This document shows, piece by piece, positions 1 through 8,758 of a DNA stretch of 64,000 nt. The stretch is from assembly GCA_041751995.1 (NCBI GenBank), contig JBGSHY010000032.1:1-64000 (forward strand), read 5' to 3'. The notes below the pieces were generated by a model. That model worked only from the letters and a program-made list of their open reading frames with translations. It had not been told where the DNA came from and ran no database searches. Origin of the DNA: JANMEX01 sp041751995. Lineage in GTDB: Bacteria > Pseudomonadota > Alphaproteobacteria > Rhizobiales > Rhizobiaceae. The position numbers were made by a program, and so were the translations under genes. Numbering within the stretch: position 1 is the stretch's first letter; each line of letters opens with the position of its first letter.

Positions 1-451
1 AATCCAGCGCCTCATCGCCCGCTCGCTCCGCGCCGTTGTTGACCTCGAAGCGCTCGGCGAGCGTCAGATCACCGTCGATTGCGATGTCATCCAGGCCGAT
101 GGCGGCACCCGCACCGCCTCCATCACCGGCGGCTGGATCGCGCTGCAGCAGTGCCTCAAATGGATGGAAGCGCGCAAAATGCTTTCCCTTGAAAAAGTGC
201 TGAAAGACCATGTCGCGGCCATTTCCTGCGGCGTTGTCGGCGGCGGCCCGGTCATCGACCTTGACTATCTTGAAGATTCCAACGCCGGCACTGACGCCAA
301 CTTCGTCATGACCGGCAAGGGCGGCATCGTCGAAATCCAGGGCACCGCCGAAGGCCACCCTTTCAGCCAGGAAGAGTTTCTCGAGCTGATGGCGCTGGCC
401 CGCAACGGCATCACCGATCTGGTCGGCCTCCAGTCCAAGGCGGTGGGTTGA
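1..451 (+). CDS. rph: Ribonuclease PH, 3' part
   Basis: The gene enters from outside the window and is read from base 2; about 149 C-terminal codons are present. RNase PH is a phosphorolytic 3'-to-5' exoribonuclease that trims the 3' ends of tRNA precursors. The visible part carries the family segment IQADGGTRTASITGG, the DLDYLEDS region near the phosphate and metal site, and a C-terminal EIQGTAEG motif, all typical of bacterial RNase PH. It is followed after 6 bp by a VOC protein and then rdgB and hemW, a housekeeping grouping common in rhizobia. The identification is firm; only the N-terminus is missing. Confidence 0.96.
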   Translation, partial: IQRLIARSLRAVVDLEALGERQITVDCDVIQADGGTRTASITGGWIALQQCLKWMEARKMLSLEKVLKDHVAAISCGVVGGGPVIDLDYLEDSNAGTDANFVMTGKGGIVEIQGTAEGHPFSQEEFLELMALARNGITDLVGLQSKAVG

Positions 452-457
452 TCTGCC

Positions 458-868
458 ATGAAGCCCGCTTCGGTTCTTGAATCGGCGCTCTATGTCGATG
501 ACCTTGAAAAGGCGGAAGCCTTTTATGTCGGCATTCTGGGCCTTGACCTTGTCGGCAAGGTGGAAGGTCGTCACGTCTTCTTCCGCTGCGGGACCAGCAT
601 CGTTTTGTTGTTCAACGCGTCGGCCACGCGTGTGGCTTCTGCAAACGCCAGTCTGCCGGTACCGGTCCATGGCGCATCCGGGCAGGGCCATCTCTGTTTC
701 CGTGCGACTTCGGACGAGATGGACCAATGGATCGCGCGGCTGGAAAGCCACGGTGTCGCGATTGAAGCCGGTTTCATCTGGCCGGCGGGTGGCCGGTCCA
801 TCTATTTCCGCGATCCTTCGGGCAACAGTCTCGAGTTTGGCGAACCGAAAATCTGGGGGCTTTCTTGA
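458..868 (+). CDS. VOC (glyoxalase/bleomycin resistance) family protein
   Basis: A 136-residue single-module vicinal-oxygen-chelate protein. It starts with the strand ESALYVDDLEKAEAFYVGIL, continues through a VFFRCGTSIVLLF strand and ends in IYFRDPSGNSLEFGEP, the usual C-terminal metal-ligand region with a Glu. Such proteins are typically metal-dependent lyases, dioxygenases or resistance proteins acting as dimers. The substrate cannot be told from sequence. It lies 6 bp after rph, and its stop overlaps the possible TTG start of rdgB, so it is probably co-transcribed with them. Confidence 0.88.
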   Translation: MKPASVLESALYVDDLEKAEAFYVGILGLDLVGKVEGRHVFFRCGTSIVLLFNASATRVASANASLPVPVHGASGQGHLCFRATSDEMDQWIARLESHGVAIEAGFIWPAGGRSIYFRDPSGNSLEFGEPKIWGLS

Positions 869-870
869 CC

Positions 871-1530
871 ATGGGCATGAAACTTCACGCAGGCGACCGG
901 CTCGTGCTTGCCACCCACAATCAGGGCAAGCTGAATGAGTTCCGCCAGCTTCTGCAGCCTTTCGGCATCGACATTGTTTCGGCCGGTGAGCTCGGGCTGC
1001 CGGAACCTGAAGAAACCGGAACGACCTTCGAGCAGAACGCATTCACCAAGGCCCACGCCTCGGCCTCAGCATCCGGCCTGATTGCGCTTTCCGATGATTC
1101 CGGCCTTTGCTGCGATGCCCTTGATGGGGCGCCCGGCGTCTATACGGCTGATTGGGCCATCCAGGGTGACGGCACCCGCAACTGGGTCAACGCCATGCAG
1201 AAGGTCGAGGACGCTTTGCAGGAAGCCGGCGCGGCAACGGATACCCGGCGCACCGGCCGTTTCACAGCAGTCCTTTGTCTCTGCACTCCTGATGGCCAAG
1301 CCGAATATTTCCGCGGCGAAGCGCCGGGGACCCTCGTCTGTCCACCGCGCGGCAAAGATGGGTTTGGCTATGATCCGATGTTCCGCCCGAAAGGCCACAG
1401 CCGCACGTTTGGCGAAATGACCGCCGACGAAAAACATGGCTGGAAGCCGGGCATGGCAGAGGCCCTCTCCCACCGCGCCCGCGCCTTCAAGCTGTTCGCT
1501 GAAAGCGCGCTGGAAAGTCCTGTCGCATGA
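871..1530 (+). CDS. rdgB: Non-canonical purine NTP pyrophosphatase (RdgB/HAM1)
   Basis: House-cleaning enzyme that hydrolyses dITP, ITP and XTP to monophosphates so that deaminated purines stay out of DNA and RNA. The N-terminal LVLATHNQGKLNEF motif, the SDDSGLCCDALDGAPGVYTADWA region and the GFGYDPMF motif define the Ham1 fold and active site. Three starts are possible: TTG 865, ATG 871 and ATG 877. TTG 865 has the best-spaced purine run (GGGGG, five bases away), while ATG 871 or 877 gives an N-terminus closer to what I recall of rhizobial homologues, so 871 is a compromise. The stop overlaps the hemW start by four bases, indicating coupling. Confidence 0.94.
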   Translation: MGMKLHAGDRLVLATHNQGKLNEFRQLLQPFGIDIVSAGELGLPEPEETGTTFEQNAFTKAHASASASGLIALSDDSGLCCDALDGAPGVYTADWAIQGDGTRNWVNAMQKVEDALQEAGAATDTRRTGRFTAVLCLCTPDGQAEYFRGEAPGTLVCPPRGKDGFGYDPMFRPKGHSRTFGEMTADEKHGWKPGMAEALSHRARAFKLFAESALESPVA

Positions 1531-2693
1531 TCAAGCCGGATGACGGCGCGCCCGGCTTCGGCGTCTATCTGCATTGGCCCTTCTGCGCCGCCAAATGCCC
1601 CTATTGCGATTTCAATTCTCACGTCCGCTTCGATCCGCCGGACCAAAAGCGATATGCCGCCGCATTCGCGCAGGAACTTGCCGTCATGCGCCAGCGCACC
1701 GGTGCCCGCACCGTCAAGAGCATTTTCATCGGCGGCGGCACGCCGTCACTGATGGACCCGTCCACCGTCGGCGTGCTTCTCGATACCGTCGCCAGCCTTT
1801 GGACTGTTCCAGAAGACATCGAAATCACCCTTGAAGCCAATCCGTCGAGCGTTGAAGCTGACCGTTTCCGCAGCTATCGCGCCGCCGGCGTCAACCGTGT
1901 GTCGATGGGCGTGCAGTCGCTGGATGACGATCAGTTGAAATTCCTCGGCCGGCTTCACACCGTCGAAGAAGCGCTCAAAGCCATCGGCCTTGCGCGCGAC
2001 ATTTTTCCGCGCATGTCGTTCGATCTGATTTATGCCCGCCCGAACCAGACGCCGCAATCCTGGGAGAAAGAGCTCAACCGCGCCATCGATCTGGCCGCCG
2101 ACCATCTGTCGCTCTACCAGCTCACAATCGAGGACGGCACCGCCTTTCACCGCCTTCATGCCAAAGGCAAGCTCAAAACCCTCGACGATGCCCTTGCTGC
2201 TGACCTTTATGCCCTGACTCAAGGCGTCACTGCGTCACGAGGTTTGCCGGCTTATGAAATTTCAAACCACGCCCAACCCGGCGCGGAAAGCCGCCACAAT
2301 CTGGTCTATTGGCGCTATGGTGATTATGTCGGCTCAGGCCCCGGCGCGCATGGACGGTTTGATGAGGGCAATCTGCGGTCCGTCACCATCACCGAGCGCA
2401 ACCCGGAAAAATGGCTCCAGCGCGTCGAAAGCCAAACTCACGGCATCGTCGAAGAGGAAAGCCTGAACCAAAGCCAGCAGGCCGACGAATTCCTGCTGAT
2501 GGGCCTTAGGCTCACTGAAGGCATCGACATTCCCCGCTTCGAACAGCTTTCTGGCCGATCGCTCAACCAGAAACGCGTCTCAATCCTGCGGGAAGAGGGC
2601 ATGATCGAGCCCGTCGGCAACAGCCGCCTCCGTGCGACGCCTTCGGGCATGATCGTGCTCGACGCCGTGGTGGCCGATTTGGCGATGGATTAG
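1527..2693 (+). CDS. hemW: Radical SAM heme chaperone HemW
   Basis: A 388-residue radical SAM protein of the HemN/HemW group. The cluster motif C-x3-C-x2-C lies at residues 20, 24 and 27 (FCAAKCPYC) and is followed by DFNSH, typical of HemW. A glycine-rich FIGGGTPSLM motif binds SAM, and the C-terminal HemN-like domain runs from about residue 300. Older annotations call this an oxygen-independent coproporphyrinogen III oxidase; HemW is now regarded as a heme-binding chaperone that delivers heme to respiratory enzymes. The ATG overlaps the rdgB stop (ATGA). The rdgB-hemW pair is conserved in alphaproteobacteria. Confidence 0.94.
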   Translation: MIKPDDGAPGFGVYLHWPFCAAKCPYCDFNSHVRFDPPDQKRYAAAFAQELAVMRQRTGARTVKSIFIGGGTPSLMDPSTVGVLLDTVASLWTVPEDIEITLEANPSSVEADRFRSYRAAGVNRVSMGVQSLDDDQLKFLGRLHTVEEALKAIGLARDIFPRMSFDLIYARPNQTPQSWEKELNRAIDLAADHLSLYQLTIEDGTAFHRLHAKGKLKTLDDALAADLYALTQGVTASRGLPAYEISNHAQPGAESRHNLVYWRYGDYVGSGPGAHGRFDEGNLRSVTITERNPEKWLQRVESQTHGIVEEESLNQSQQADEFLLMGLRLTEGIDIPRFEQLSGRSLNQKRVSILREEGMIEPVGNSRLRATPSGMIVLDAVVADLAMD

Positions 2694-2703
2694 CGCCACT
2701 TCA

Positions 2704-2727
2704 CTTCGCCCCGCTTGCGGGGAGAAG
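2704..2727. repeat. Small palindrome between convergent genes
   Basis: CTTC and CCCCGC are answered by GCGGGG and GAAG around a TT loop, with one internal mismatch. This gives a 10-bp hairpin in the 47-bp gap between hemW and the deiminase gene, which converge here. It resembles the short GC-rich palindromes scattered through rhizobial genomes and may also end transcription. There is no U-run on either side, so a terminator role is weak. Confidence 0.5.
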
Positions 2728-2740
2728 CATCAATTTGCCC

Positions 2741-3841
2741 TCACACCTTTGGCTGTTGATGAGTCGCGCAATGTATCCCGCCGCCGACCTCGCCAATCGG
2801 ATCAATGTTCAACGTCACGACCTCGCGGCCCTTGTAGAGCGCTGAGAGCGTCGCCTTGGCCTCGGCATCCGTGTCAGGGTCACCAAACTCGGCCGAAATC
2901 ACCGCGCCGTTGCAGACGTAATAATTGACGTAGGAATTGACAAAGCCCTCCGACTTGACCCGTGTGGTGTTGGGTTCGGGGATGATGACGAGTTCCAGCC
3001 CCTCACCGTTTGGAAGACGGATTGCGGACAGGGCGTCATAGGTTTCATTGGCCGATTTGGACCAGGGATCTTCCTCGTCCAGCTCCTGCGGCAGTTGGAT
3101 CAGCACCACGCCCGGCTGCGAAAACCGCGCCAGTGCGTCGATGTGGTAGTCGGTAATGTCCGCTCCCGAAACACCCGGCGCCCAGATCACCTGAGTTGCC
3201 CCCATGGTTTCCTTGAGCATGGCCTCGACGTCGGCCTTGCTGCCCTTGTTGCGGTTCGGGTTGATCCACGAGCTTTCATGCGCGATCAGCATGCCCTTGC
3301 CGTCGCTCTCCACGCCGCCCGCCTCGCCGACCAGTCCGGCGTCGAACACTTTGAGCCCCAGCCGTTCGGCGACCTTGGCGGCGATCTTGCCGTCATTGTC
3401 GTGGATTTGCTTGTTGCCCCAGCCATTGAAGTTGAACTGCGTCAGCGCAATGCCGCCCTTGCCGTCGATGACAAATGACGGACCGGAATCGCGCGCCCAC
3501 AGATCGTCGGTTGGAATGTCCCAGATTTCAACCTTCTGGCCCAAGAGCTTGCGCGCCGCCGCTTCGTGGTCCTTTGCCATCATCATGACAACGGGTTCAA
3601 ACTCGGAAATTTTGTTGGCGATGTCACTGATCGTCTTCTGCAGTACTTGCGGAAACGCCGGGTCTTCGTGGATTTTCGTGTTCACCGGCCATTGCATGAA
3701 AGTCCGCTCATGCGGCAGGGATTCGTCCGGATAGAAATACCCGGCAGACGCTGCCCCGCCTGCGGCAAAGCTGCGGCCCGGAAAAAGCCCGGTGCCTGAA
3801 AGCGCTGCGGCGCCATGCAAAAAAGTCCGGCGTGACATCAT
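2741..3841 (-). CDS. Agmatine deiminase / peptidylarginine deiminase family protein with Tat signal
   Basis: A 366-residue member of the guanidino-group hydrolase family that converts agmatine to N-carbamoylputrescine or acts on related arginine compounds. Family motifs are present: WARDSGP, EAGGVESDGKG, the His of DYHIDALARF, and the catalytic Cys in GGGIHCATH near the C-terminus. The mature protein is preceded by SRRTFLHG and a hydrophobic stretch, a twin-arginine signal, so the enzyme is probably periplasmic. The start at 3841 is preceded by GGAGA eight bases upstream; the frame is open further upstream to 3955 but that would bury the signal. The gene converges with hemW and no partner putrescine genes are nearby. 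Confidence 0.86.
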   Translation of the reverse strand: MMSRRTFLHGAAALSGTGLFPGRSFAAGGAASAGYFYPDESLPHERTFMQWPVNTKIHEDPAFPQVLQKTISDIANKISEFEPVVMMMAKDHEAAARKLLGQKVEIWDIPTDDLWARDSGPSFVIDGKGGIALTQFNFNGWGNKQIHDNDGKIAAKVAERLGLKVFDAGLVGEAGGVESDGKGMLIAHESSWINPNRNKGSKADVEAMLKETMGATQVIWAPGVSGADITDYHIDALARFSQPGVVLIQLPQELDEEDPWSKSANETYDALSAIRLPNGEGLELVIIPEPNTTRVKSEGFVNSYVNYYVCNGAVISAEFGDPDTDAEAKATLSALYKGREVVTLNIDPIGEVGGGIHCATHQQPKV

Positions 3842-4013
3842 GTCAATCGTCTCCACTGTCCGGCATGGCCGGTTCGTTCCAATTTGAGTCAATTCCTTAC
3901 AGGTCATCGGTTGCGGAATTGTTTCCGGCTTTGCGCAATGAATGAATTTGTACAAGGTGCATCAATGCGGCTTCTGCGCTAAAGCCGTTCGTGAAACAGG
4001 TCAGAACCGCTTG

Positions 4014-4907
4014 ATGGAACACACCCGGACATTTCGCATTGGTGACGCCGTCATGCAGGCAAGGCCGCTTGAGCCGGCGCTGTATATCGTCGCCACGCCC
4101 ATCGGCAATCTCAGTGACATCACCTTGCGGGCGCTGGAAACTCTGGCTGCCTGCGATCTGGTCGCCTGCGAAGACACCCGCACATCGCGTGTTCTTCTCG
4201 ACCGGTACGGCATTTCCACCAAAACCGTTTCTTACCATGTCCACAACGAAGCCTCGTCCGGAGAGCGCCTTCTCGAAGACATCGTATCGGGAAAGTCTGT
4301 TGCATTGATATCCGATGCCGGAACGCCGCTGATATCTGATCCCGGTGAGCGCATCACAGCGCTCGCCAAGGAACGCGGCATCCGCGTCGTGCCGATACCC
4401 GGGGCGTCTGCGGTGCTTGCCGCCCTGTCGGCGTGCGGCATTGCCACAGAGCGCTTTTTCTTCGATGGGTTCCTTCCCGCCAAACAAGGCCAGCGCCGCA
4501 GCCGCCTTGCGTCCCTCGCCTCCCTCGATGCGACCCTGGTCTTCTATGAAGCGCCGCATCGGCTGACCGAGACGCTGGAAGACATGAAATCCGTCTTTGG
4601 CGATGCCCGAATCAGCGCAGTCTGCCGTGAACTCACCAAAACCTTCGAGGAGATCACTCGGAGCGATTTCCGCACCCTGTTGGAGCGCTATTCGAGCGAT
4701 GTCCGGACGCGCGGCGAGATCGTCATTGTCGTCGCCCCGCCGGCTGAACAGGTGACTGGAGCAACCGACATTAATGCCCTGCTGCGCGCATTGATCGCCG
4801 AAATGCCGGCCTCAAAAGCCGCCGCGGAAGCCTCCCGCCTGACCGGCGAACCCAAGGGAGAACTCTACAAACGGATCCTTGCCATGAAGTCCGGGGACAA
4901 TGGCTAA
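4014..4907 (+). CDS. rsmI: 16S rRNA (cytidine1402-2'-O)-methyltransferase RsmI
   Basis: SAM-dependent methyltransferase of the tetrapyrrole-methylase fold that modifies C1402 of 16S rRNA in the decoding centre. Diagnostic segments are LYIVATPIGNLSDIT near the N-terminus, CEDTRTSRVLL, ALISDAGTPLISDPG and VPIPGASAVL. The start is uncertain: ATG 4014 or ATG 4053 both keep the fold intact, while the frame is open back to 3942. The gene overlaps yraN by eight bases, a pairing seen widely in proteobacteria. In relatives the downstream neighbour is often glutathione synthetase, which is absent here. Confidence 0.94.
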   Translation: MEHTRTFRIGDAVMQARPLEPALYIVATPIGNLSDITLRALETLAACDLVACEDTRTSRVLLDRYGISTKTVSYHVHNEASSGERLLEDIVSGKSVALISDAGTPLISDPGERITALAKERGIRVVPIPGASAVLAALSACGIATERFFFDGFLPAKQGQRRSRLASLASLDATLVFYEAPHRLTETLEDMKSVFGDARISAVCRELTKTFEEITRSDFRTLLERYSSDVRTRGEIVIVVAPPAEQVTGATDINALLRALIAEMPASKAAAEASRLTGEPKGELYKRILAMKSGDNG

Positions 4908-5274
4908 GCGCCTGACCAGACAGGAGGCCGAACGTCGTGGCCATCGCGGTGAGTGGCTTGCCGCCTGGTTTCTGCGCTTCAAGGGCTACCGCATCGTCAC
5001 CAAACGTTTCAAGACCAAGACCGGTGAGGTCGATATCATCGCCCGCAAGAAGGATCTGATTGTGATGGTTGAGGTCAAGGCCCGCCCGACCGTGCTTGAG
5101 GCGATGGATGCGATTACCGCCACAGCCCAGCGGCGCATTGAAGCGGCAGGCGACATCTGGCTGTCACGCCAGAAGGATTTTGCCAAACTTTCAGTGCGTT
5201 ACGATCTGATCGCCATACTGCCGCGCAAATGGCCGGTGCATGTCGAGCGGCTGTTTGATGGACGAAACGGCTGA
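4900..5274 (+). CDS. yraN: YraN family protein (UPF0102), nuclease-fold
   Basis: A 124-residue protein with the restriction-endonuclease-like YraN fold: an N-terminal helix RRGHRGEWLAAWFL, then GEVDIIARKKDLIVMVEVKAR, which holds the D/E-x-K-type residues of the nuclease core. The molecular role is not settled in the family, and I do not assign an activity. It overlaps the end of rsmI by eight bases and is translated with it. It ends two bases from the stop of the convergent ABC transporter operon, with no terminator visible between them. Confidence 0.9.
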   Translation: MAKRLTRQEAERRGHRGEWLAAWFLRFKGYRIVTKRFKTKTGEVDIIARKKDLIVMVEVKARPTVLEAMDAITATAQRRIEAAGDIWLSRQKDFAKLSVRYDLIAILPRKWPVHVERLFDGRNG

Positions 5275-5276
5275 AT

Positions 5277-6917
5277 TCAGCCGCCCGCCGCCTTTTGCCG
5301 CTCGCGCTTTGATCCGCCGCGTTTGGTGAGAACGCTTTCCAGCCAATCTGTCCGCAACTCCGGCACCGAGGCCAGGAGATTTTCAGTGTATTCATGATAG
5401 GGCGGCGCGAAGATTTTTGTCGTCGGCCCCTCATCCACCAGCTGCCCTTTGAGCATCACTGCGGTGCGGTGTGCAATGCGCCGGACAATGCCCAGATCAT
5501 GGGTGATGAACAGGTACGCCACGCCCAGATCATCCTGCAGCTTCTTGAGAAGCTTGAGGATTTCGTCGGCCACCAACTGGTCCAGCGCCGATGTCGGCTC
5601 GTCGCAAATGATGAGATCCGGGTCCGCCGCCAAGGCGCGGGCAATACAGATGCGCTGCTTTTGGCCGCCCGAAAGCTGCGTGGACAGGCGTCCGGCATAA
5701 TCTTCGGGCAGGCCCACCTGCCGCAACAGTTCCGCCACACGGATTTTGACTTCTGCTGCGGACTTGTTGAAGTAGAACGCCACCGGCCGGCCGATGATCT
5801 CGCCGATGGTCTGGCGCGGATTGAGCGCCACATCCGGCAGCTGGTAGATGAACTGGATCTTGCGCAAGTCATCCTTGCTGCGTTCTTTGAGCGCGACTGA
5901 CAATTCCTGGCCGTTGAATTTGACCGAGCCGGATGCACGCGGCAAAAGTCCGACAATCAGCCGCGCCAACGAGCTCTTGCCCGAGCCGGATTCGCCCACG
6001 ACCGCAACCGTTTCGGACCGGGCCACAGACAGCGACACGTCATTGACCGCCTTGAATGTGCCGTAGAAGCCGACTGCATTCTTGATGTCGAGAATGATGT
6101 CCTCACGCGGTTTGTCGAGCGTGGACGACAAATGGTCGGCTTCCTTGCGCTCGCTGACCAGGGCGCGGGTATAGGGGTCTTTCGGCGCCGACAGGATTTG
6201 GCCCGTGTCACCGATTTCGATCATGTTGCCGCCGCGCAGCACCATGATGCGGTCGGAAACTTGCGCCACTACGGCCAAATCATGGGTGATGTAGAGCGCT
6301 GCGGTGTTGTAATCGCGGATGATTTTTTTGATCAACGCGAGAACTTCGATCTGCGTCGTCACATCCAGAGCGGTCGTTGGCTCGTCAAACACCAGCAAAT
6401 CCGGACGGCAGGACATGGCCATCGCGGTCATTGCACGCTGCAGCTGGCCGCCGGACACCTGATGTGGATAGCGGTAGCCGAAATGCTCGGGATCGGGAAG
6501 ATCAAGCGCCTTGAACAGTTCGATCGCCCAGGCTTCCGCCTCCTGCTTGTTCATCATGCCGTGCTGGATCGGCATTTCGGTGACCTGGTCAATCAGCCGG
6601 TGCGCAGGATTGAATGAGGCTGCCGCGCTTTGCGCGATATAGGCAATGCGCTGGCCGCGCATGTCGCGACGCCCGTCTGCCGAAAGATCGCGGATTGAAA
6701 TCCCGTCAATTTCAATGGTGCCGCCGGTGATCCGGCAGCCAGCCCTCGTATAGGCCATGGCGCCGATGCCGATGGTCGATTTGCCGGCGCCCGATTCGCC
6801 GATCAGGCCGAGCACTTCGCCGCGCTTGAGTTCCAGCGAGACATTATTCACCAGCACGTTGCCGCTGATGGACTCGATGCGCAGGTCGCGGATTTTCAGG
6901 ACTTGTTCAACAGCCAT
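5277..6917 (-). CDS. Peptide-type ABC transporter, fused dual ATP-binding protein
   Basis: A 546-residue protein with two complete ABC modules in tandem, equivalent to DppD and DppF fused. Walker A motifs are at about residues 40-48 (GESGAGKST) and 308-316 (GESGSGKSS). Each module has a signature and Walker B: SGGQLQR with LLVFDEP in the first, and SGGQKQR with LIICDEP in the second. Each carries the oligopeptide-permease C-terminal extension. It is the last gene of a four-gene operon, three bases after the second permease gene. Together they form an importer powered by ATP at the inner membrane; the substrate is probably a peptide or similar solute but is not determinable. Confidence 0.93.
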   Translation of the reverse strand: MAVEQVLKIRDLRIESISGNVLVNNVSLELKRGEVLGLIGESGAGKSTIGIGAMAYTRAGCRITGGTIEIDGISIRDLSADGRRDMRGQRIAYIAQSAAASFNPAHRLIDQVTEMPIQHGMMNKQEAEAWAIELFKALDLPDPEHFGYRYPHQVSGGQLQRAMTAMAMSCRPDLLVFDEPTTALDVTTQIEVLALIKKIIRDYNTAALYITHDLAVVAQVSDRIMVLRGGNMIEIGDTGQILSAPKDPYTRALVSERKEADHLSSTLDKPREDIILDIKNAVGFYGTFKAVNDVSLSVARSETVAVVGESGSGKSSLARLIVGLLPRASGSVKFNGQELSVALKERSKDDLRKIQFIYQLPDVALNPRQTIGEIIGRPVAFYFNKSAAEVKIRVAELLRQVGLPEDYAGRLSTQLSGGQKQRICIARALAADPDLIICDEPTSALDQLVADEILKLLKKLQDDLGVAYLFITHDLGIVRRIAHRTAVMLKGQLVDEGPTTKIFAPPYHEYTENLLASVPELRTDWLESVLTKRGGSKRERQKAAGG

Positions 6918-6920
6918 GGC

Positions 6921-7754
6921 TCACATCTCCGCAGAAGCGCCGGAAGGCCGGGCATTGATTGACAGGATCCAGTCGACGATCAGGTTCACGCCGATGGTCA
7001 TCAGGGCGATCATTGCCGCGGGCCAGAGCGGAGCGGGCAGGCCGAAGGAAATCGCCTTGCCGTTTTCGCGCACCATGCCGCCCCAGTCAGCATAGGGCGG
7101 CTGAATGCCAAGTCCGAGGAAGGATAGGCCGGCGACAAACAGGAAGTTGAAGCAGAAGCGCAGGCCGAACTCCGAGATCATCGGCGGCAGCACGTTTGGC
7201 AGCACCTCGCGGGTCATCACCCACCACAGGCCTTCACCGCGCAGCTTGGCAGCTTCAACATATTCCAGCACGGCAATATTCATCGACACGGCACGCGCAA
7301 GACGGAACACGCGGGTGGAATCGAGGATTGCGATGGTGATGATCAGGGTCGGGATCGACGAGCCGAACATCGAAAGAATGATAAGCGCAAAGACCAGAAG
7401 CGGGATGGACAGCATCACATCGACAATGCGCGACAGGATCTGGTCAATCACATTTCCGCCTGTCGAGGCGAGGAGGCCGAGTGTCGTTCCGATGAGGAAC
7501 GACAACACCGTCGTGGCCAGGGCAATGCCGATGGTCATTCGCGCGCCGTAGATGATGCGGGACATCATGTCCCGGCCGATCTGGTCGGTGCCCATCCAGA
7601 AGGCGGAAGAGGAAGGAGCCCAAGTGTCGGAGACCGTCTCAGCCTGGCTGTAGGGCGCGATCCATGGCGCAAAAATTGCCAGGAACACAAAAAAGCCGAC
7701 GATCGCAATGCCCACCCAGGCAGATCCGTTGGGTTTGTATCCGAATATGGTCAT
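6921..7754 (-). CDS. Peptide-type ABC transporter permease (DppC-like)
   Basis: A 277-residue inner-membrane protein with an N-terminal helix (GIAIVGFFVFLAIFAPWIAPY), a short periplasmic loop containing GTDQIGRDMMSRIIYG, and five further helices. The EAA loop around EYVEAAKLRGEG contacts the ATPase. The GTDxxGRDxxSR motif is typical of the DppC/OppC half of dipeptide and oligopeptide permeases. It lies three bases after the DppB-like gene and three bases before the ATPase gene, so the heterodimeric permease is encoded as a unit. Confidence 0.92.
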   Translation of the reverse strand: MTIFGYKPNGSAWVGIAIVGFFVFLAIFAPWIAPYSQAETVSDTWAPSSSAFWMGTDQIGRDMMSRIIYGARMTIGIALATTVLSFLIGTTLGLLASTGGNVIDQILSRIVDVMLSIPLLVFALIILSMFGSSIPTLIITIAILDSTRVFRLARAVSMNIAVLEYVEAAKLRGEGLWWVMTREVLPNVLPPMISEFGLRFCFNFLFVAGLSFLGLGIQPPYADWGGMVRENGKAISFGLPAPLWPAAMIALMTIGVNLIVDWILSINARPSGASAEM

Positions 7755-7757
7755 GGC

Positions 7758-8714
7758 TCAGCCCCCCCGGGTCGGCTTGCGCAGGCGCGGATTGGCAAGG
7801 ATCGCCAACACGTCGGCCACAGTGTTCAAAATGATGAATGTTGCGGCAAAAAGCAGGCCGCAGGCCTGAACAACAGGCAGATCGCGCTTGGTCACCCCGT
7901 CGACCATATATTGGCCAACACCCGGATAGACGAACACCACCTCGATGACCACCACGCCGACGATCAGGTAGGCGAGGTTCAACGCGATGACCGAGATGAT
8001 CGGCGCAGCAGCATTGGGCAAGGCGTGTCTCAATATGACACGCGAGCGCGGCATGCCCTTCAGAAACGCCATTTCAATATAGGGCTGCGACATGATGGAC
8101 AGAACCGACGAGCGCGTCATGCGCAGCATGTGCGCTGCGACCAGCATGGTCAGCGTTACGGCAGGCAAGGCAATCTTGTAGAGCATTTCCGACAACGGCA
8201 TGCCCTCAAACACCGTCGACAGCGACGGGAACCAGCGGAGCTTGACCGCAAAAACCAGGATCAAAATGTAGGCGATGAAGAATTCCGGCACGGAAATCGT
8301 CGCCAGCGAGACAATGTTGGACCAGCGGTCCTGCCACTTTCCTTCATTGATGGCGGCGATGATGCCAAGGCCTACCGACAAGGGAACGGCAATAAGGGCA
8401 GCAACACCTGCAAGGAAAAGCGTGTTTTTGAATTTCTTCATCAGCTCGGGAAGAATTTCCCGCTTGTTGGTCAGAGCCTGACCAAAGTCGCCCTGGATGG
8501 CCCCGCTGAACCATTCGAAGTAACGGACAATCGCGGGACGGTCGAGCCCAAGCTCGCGGCGGAATGCCTCAAGTGTTTCAGGCGTCGCACCCTGGCCAAG
8601 AACGGCACTGGCCACATCGCCCGGCAGAATTTCGGTGGCGGCAAAGATCAGCACGCTGACTGCCAGAAGGGATAAAAACCCAAGGGCGATCCGAGTTAAA
8701 ATAAATTTCGTCAT
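7758..8714 (-). CDS. Peptide-type ABC transporter permease (DppB-like)
   Basis: A 318-residue permease with six predicted helices. The N-terminal helix is followed by the LPGDVASAVLGQGATPE segment and LGLDRPAIVRYFEWF, both typical of the DppB/OppB family. The cytoplasmic coupling loop is FLKGMPRSRVILRHALPNAAAP. It pairs with the DppC-like protein encoded directly downstream. A 44-bp gap separates it from the binding-protein gene. Homology to the family is clear; transported substrate unknown. Confidence 0.92.
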   Translation of the reverse strand: MTKFILTRIALGFLSLLAVSVLIFAATEILPGDVASAVLGQGATPETLEAFRRELGLDRPAIVRYFEWFSGAIQGDFGQALTNKREILPELMKKFKNTLFLAGVAALIAVPLSVGLGIIAAINEGKWQDRWSNIVSLATISVPEFFIAYILILVFAVKLRWFPSLSTVFEGMPLSEMLYKIALPAVTLTMLVAAHMLRMTRSSVLSIMSQPYIEMAFLKGMPRSRVILRHALPNAAAPIISVIALNLAYLIVGVVVIEVVFVYPGVGQYMVDGVTKRDLPVVQACGLLFAATFIILNTVADVLAILANPRLRKPTRGG

Positions 8715-8758
8715 CAGATCGCCCCCAGTTTCTTCATTTAGTGGTCAGTTTGCCGGTC

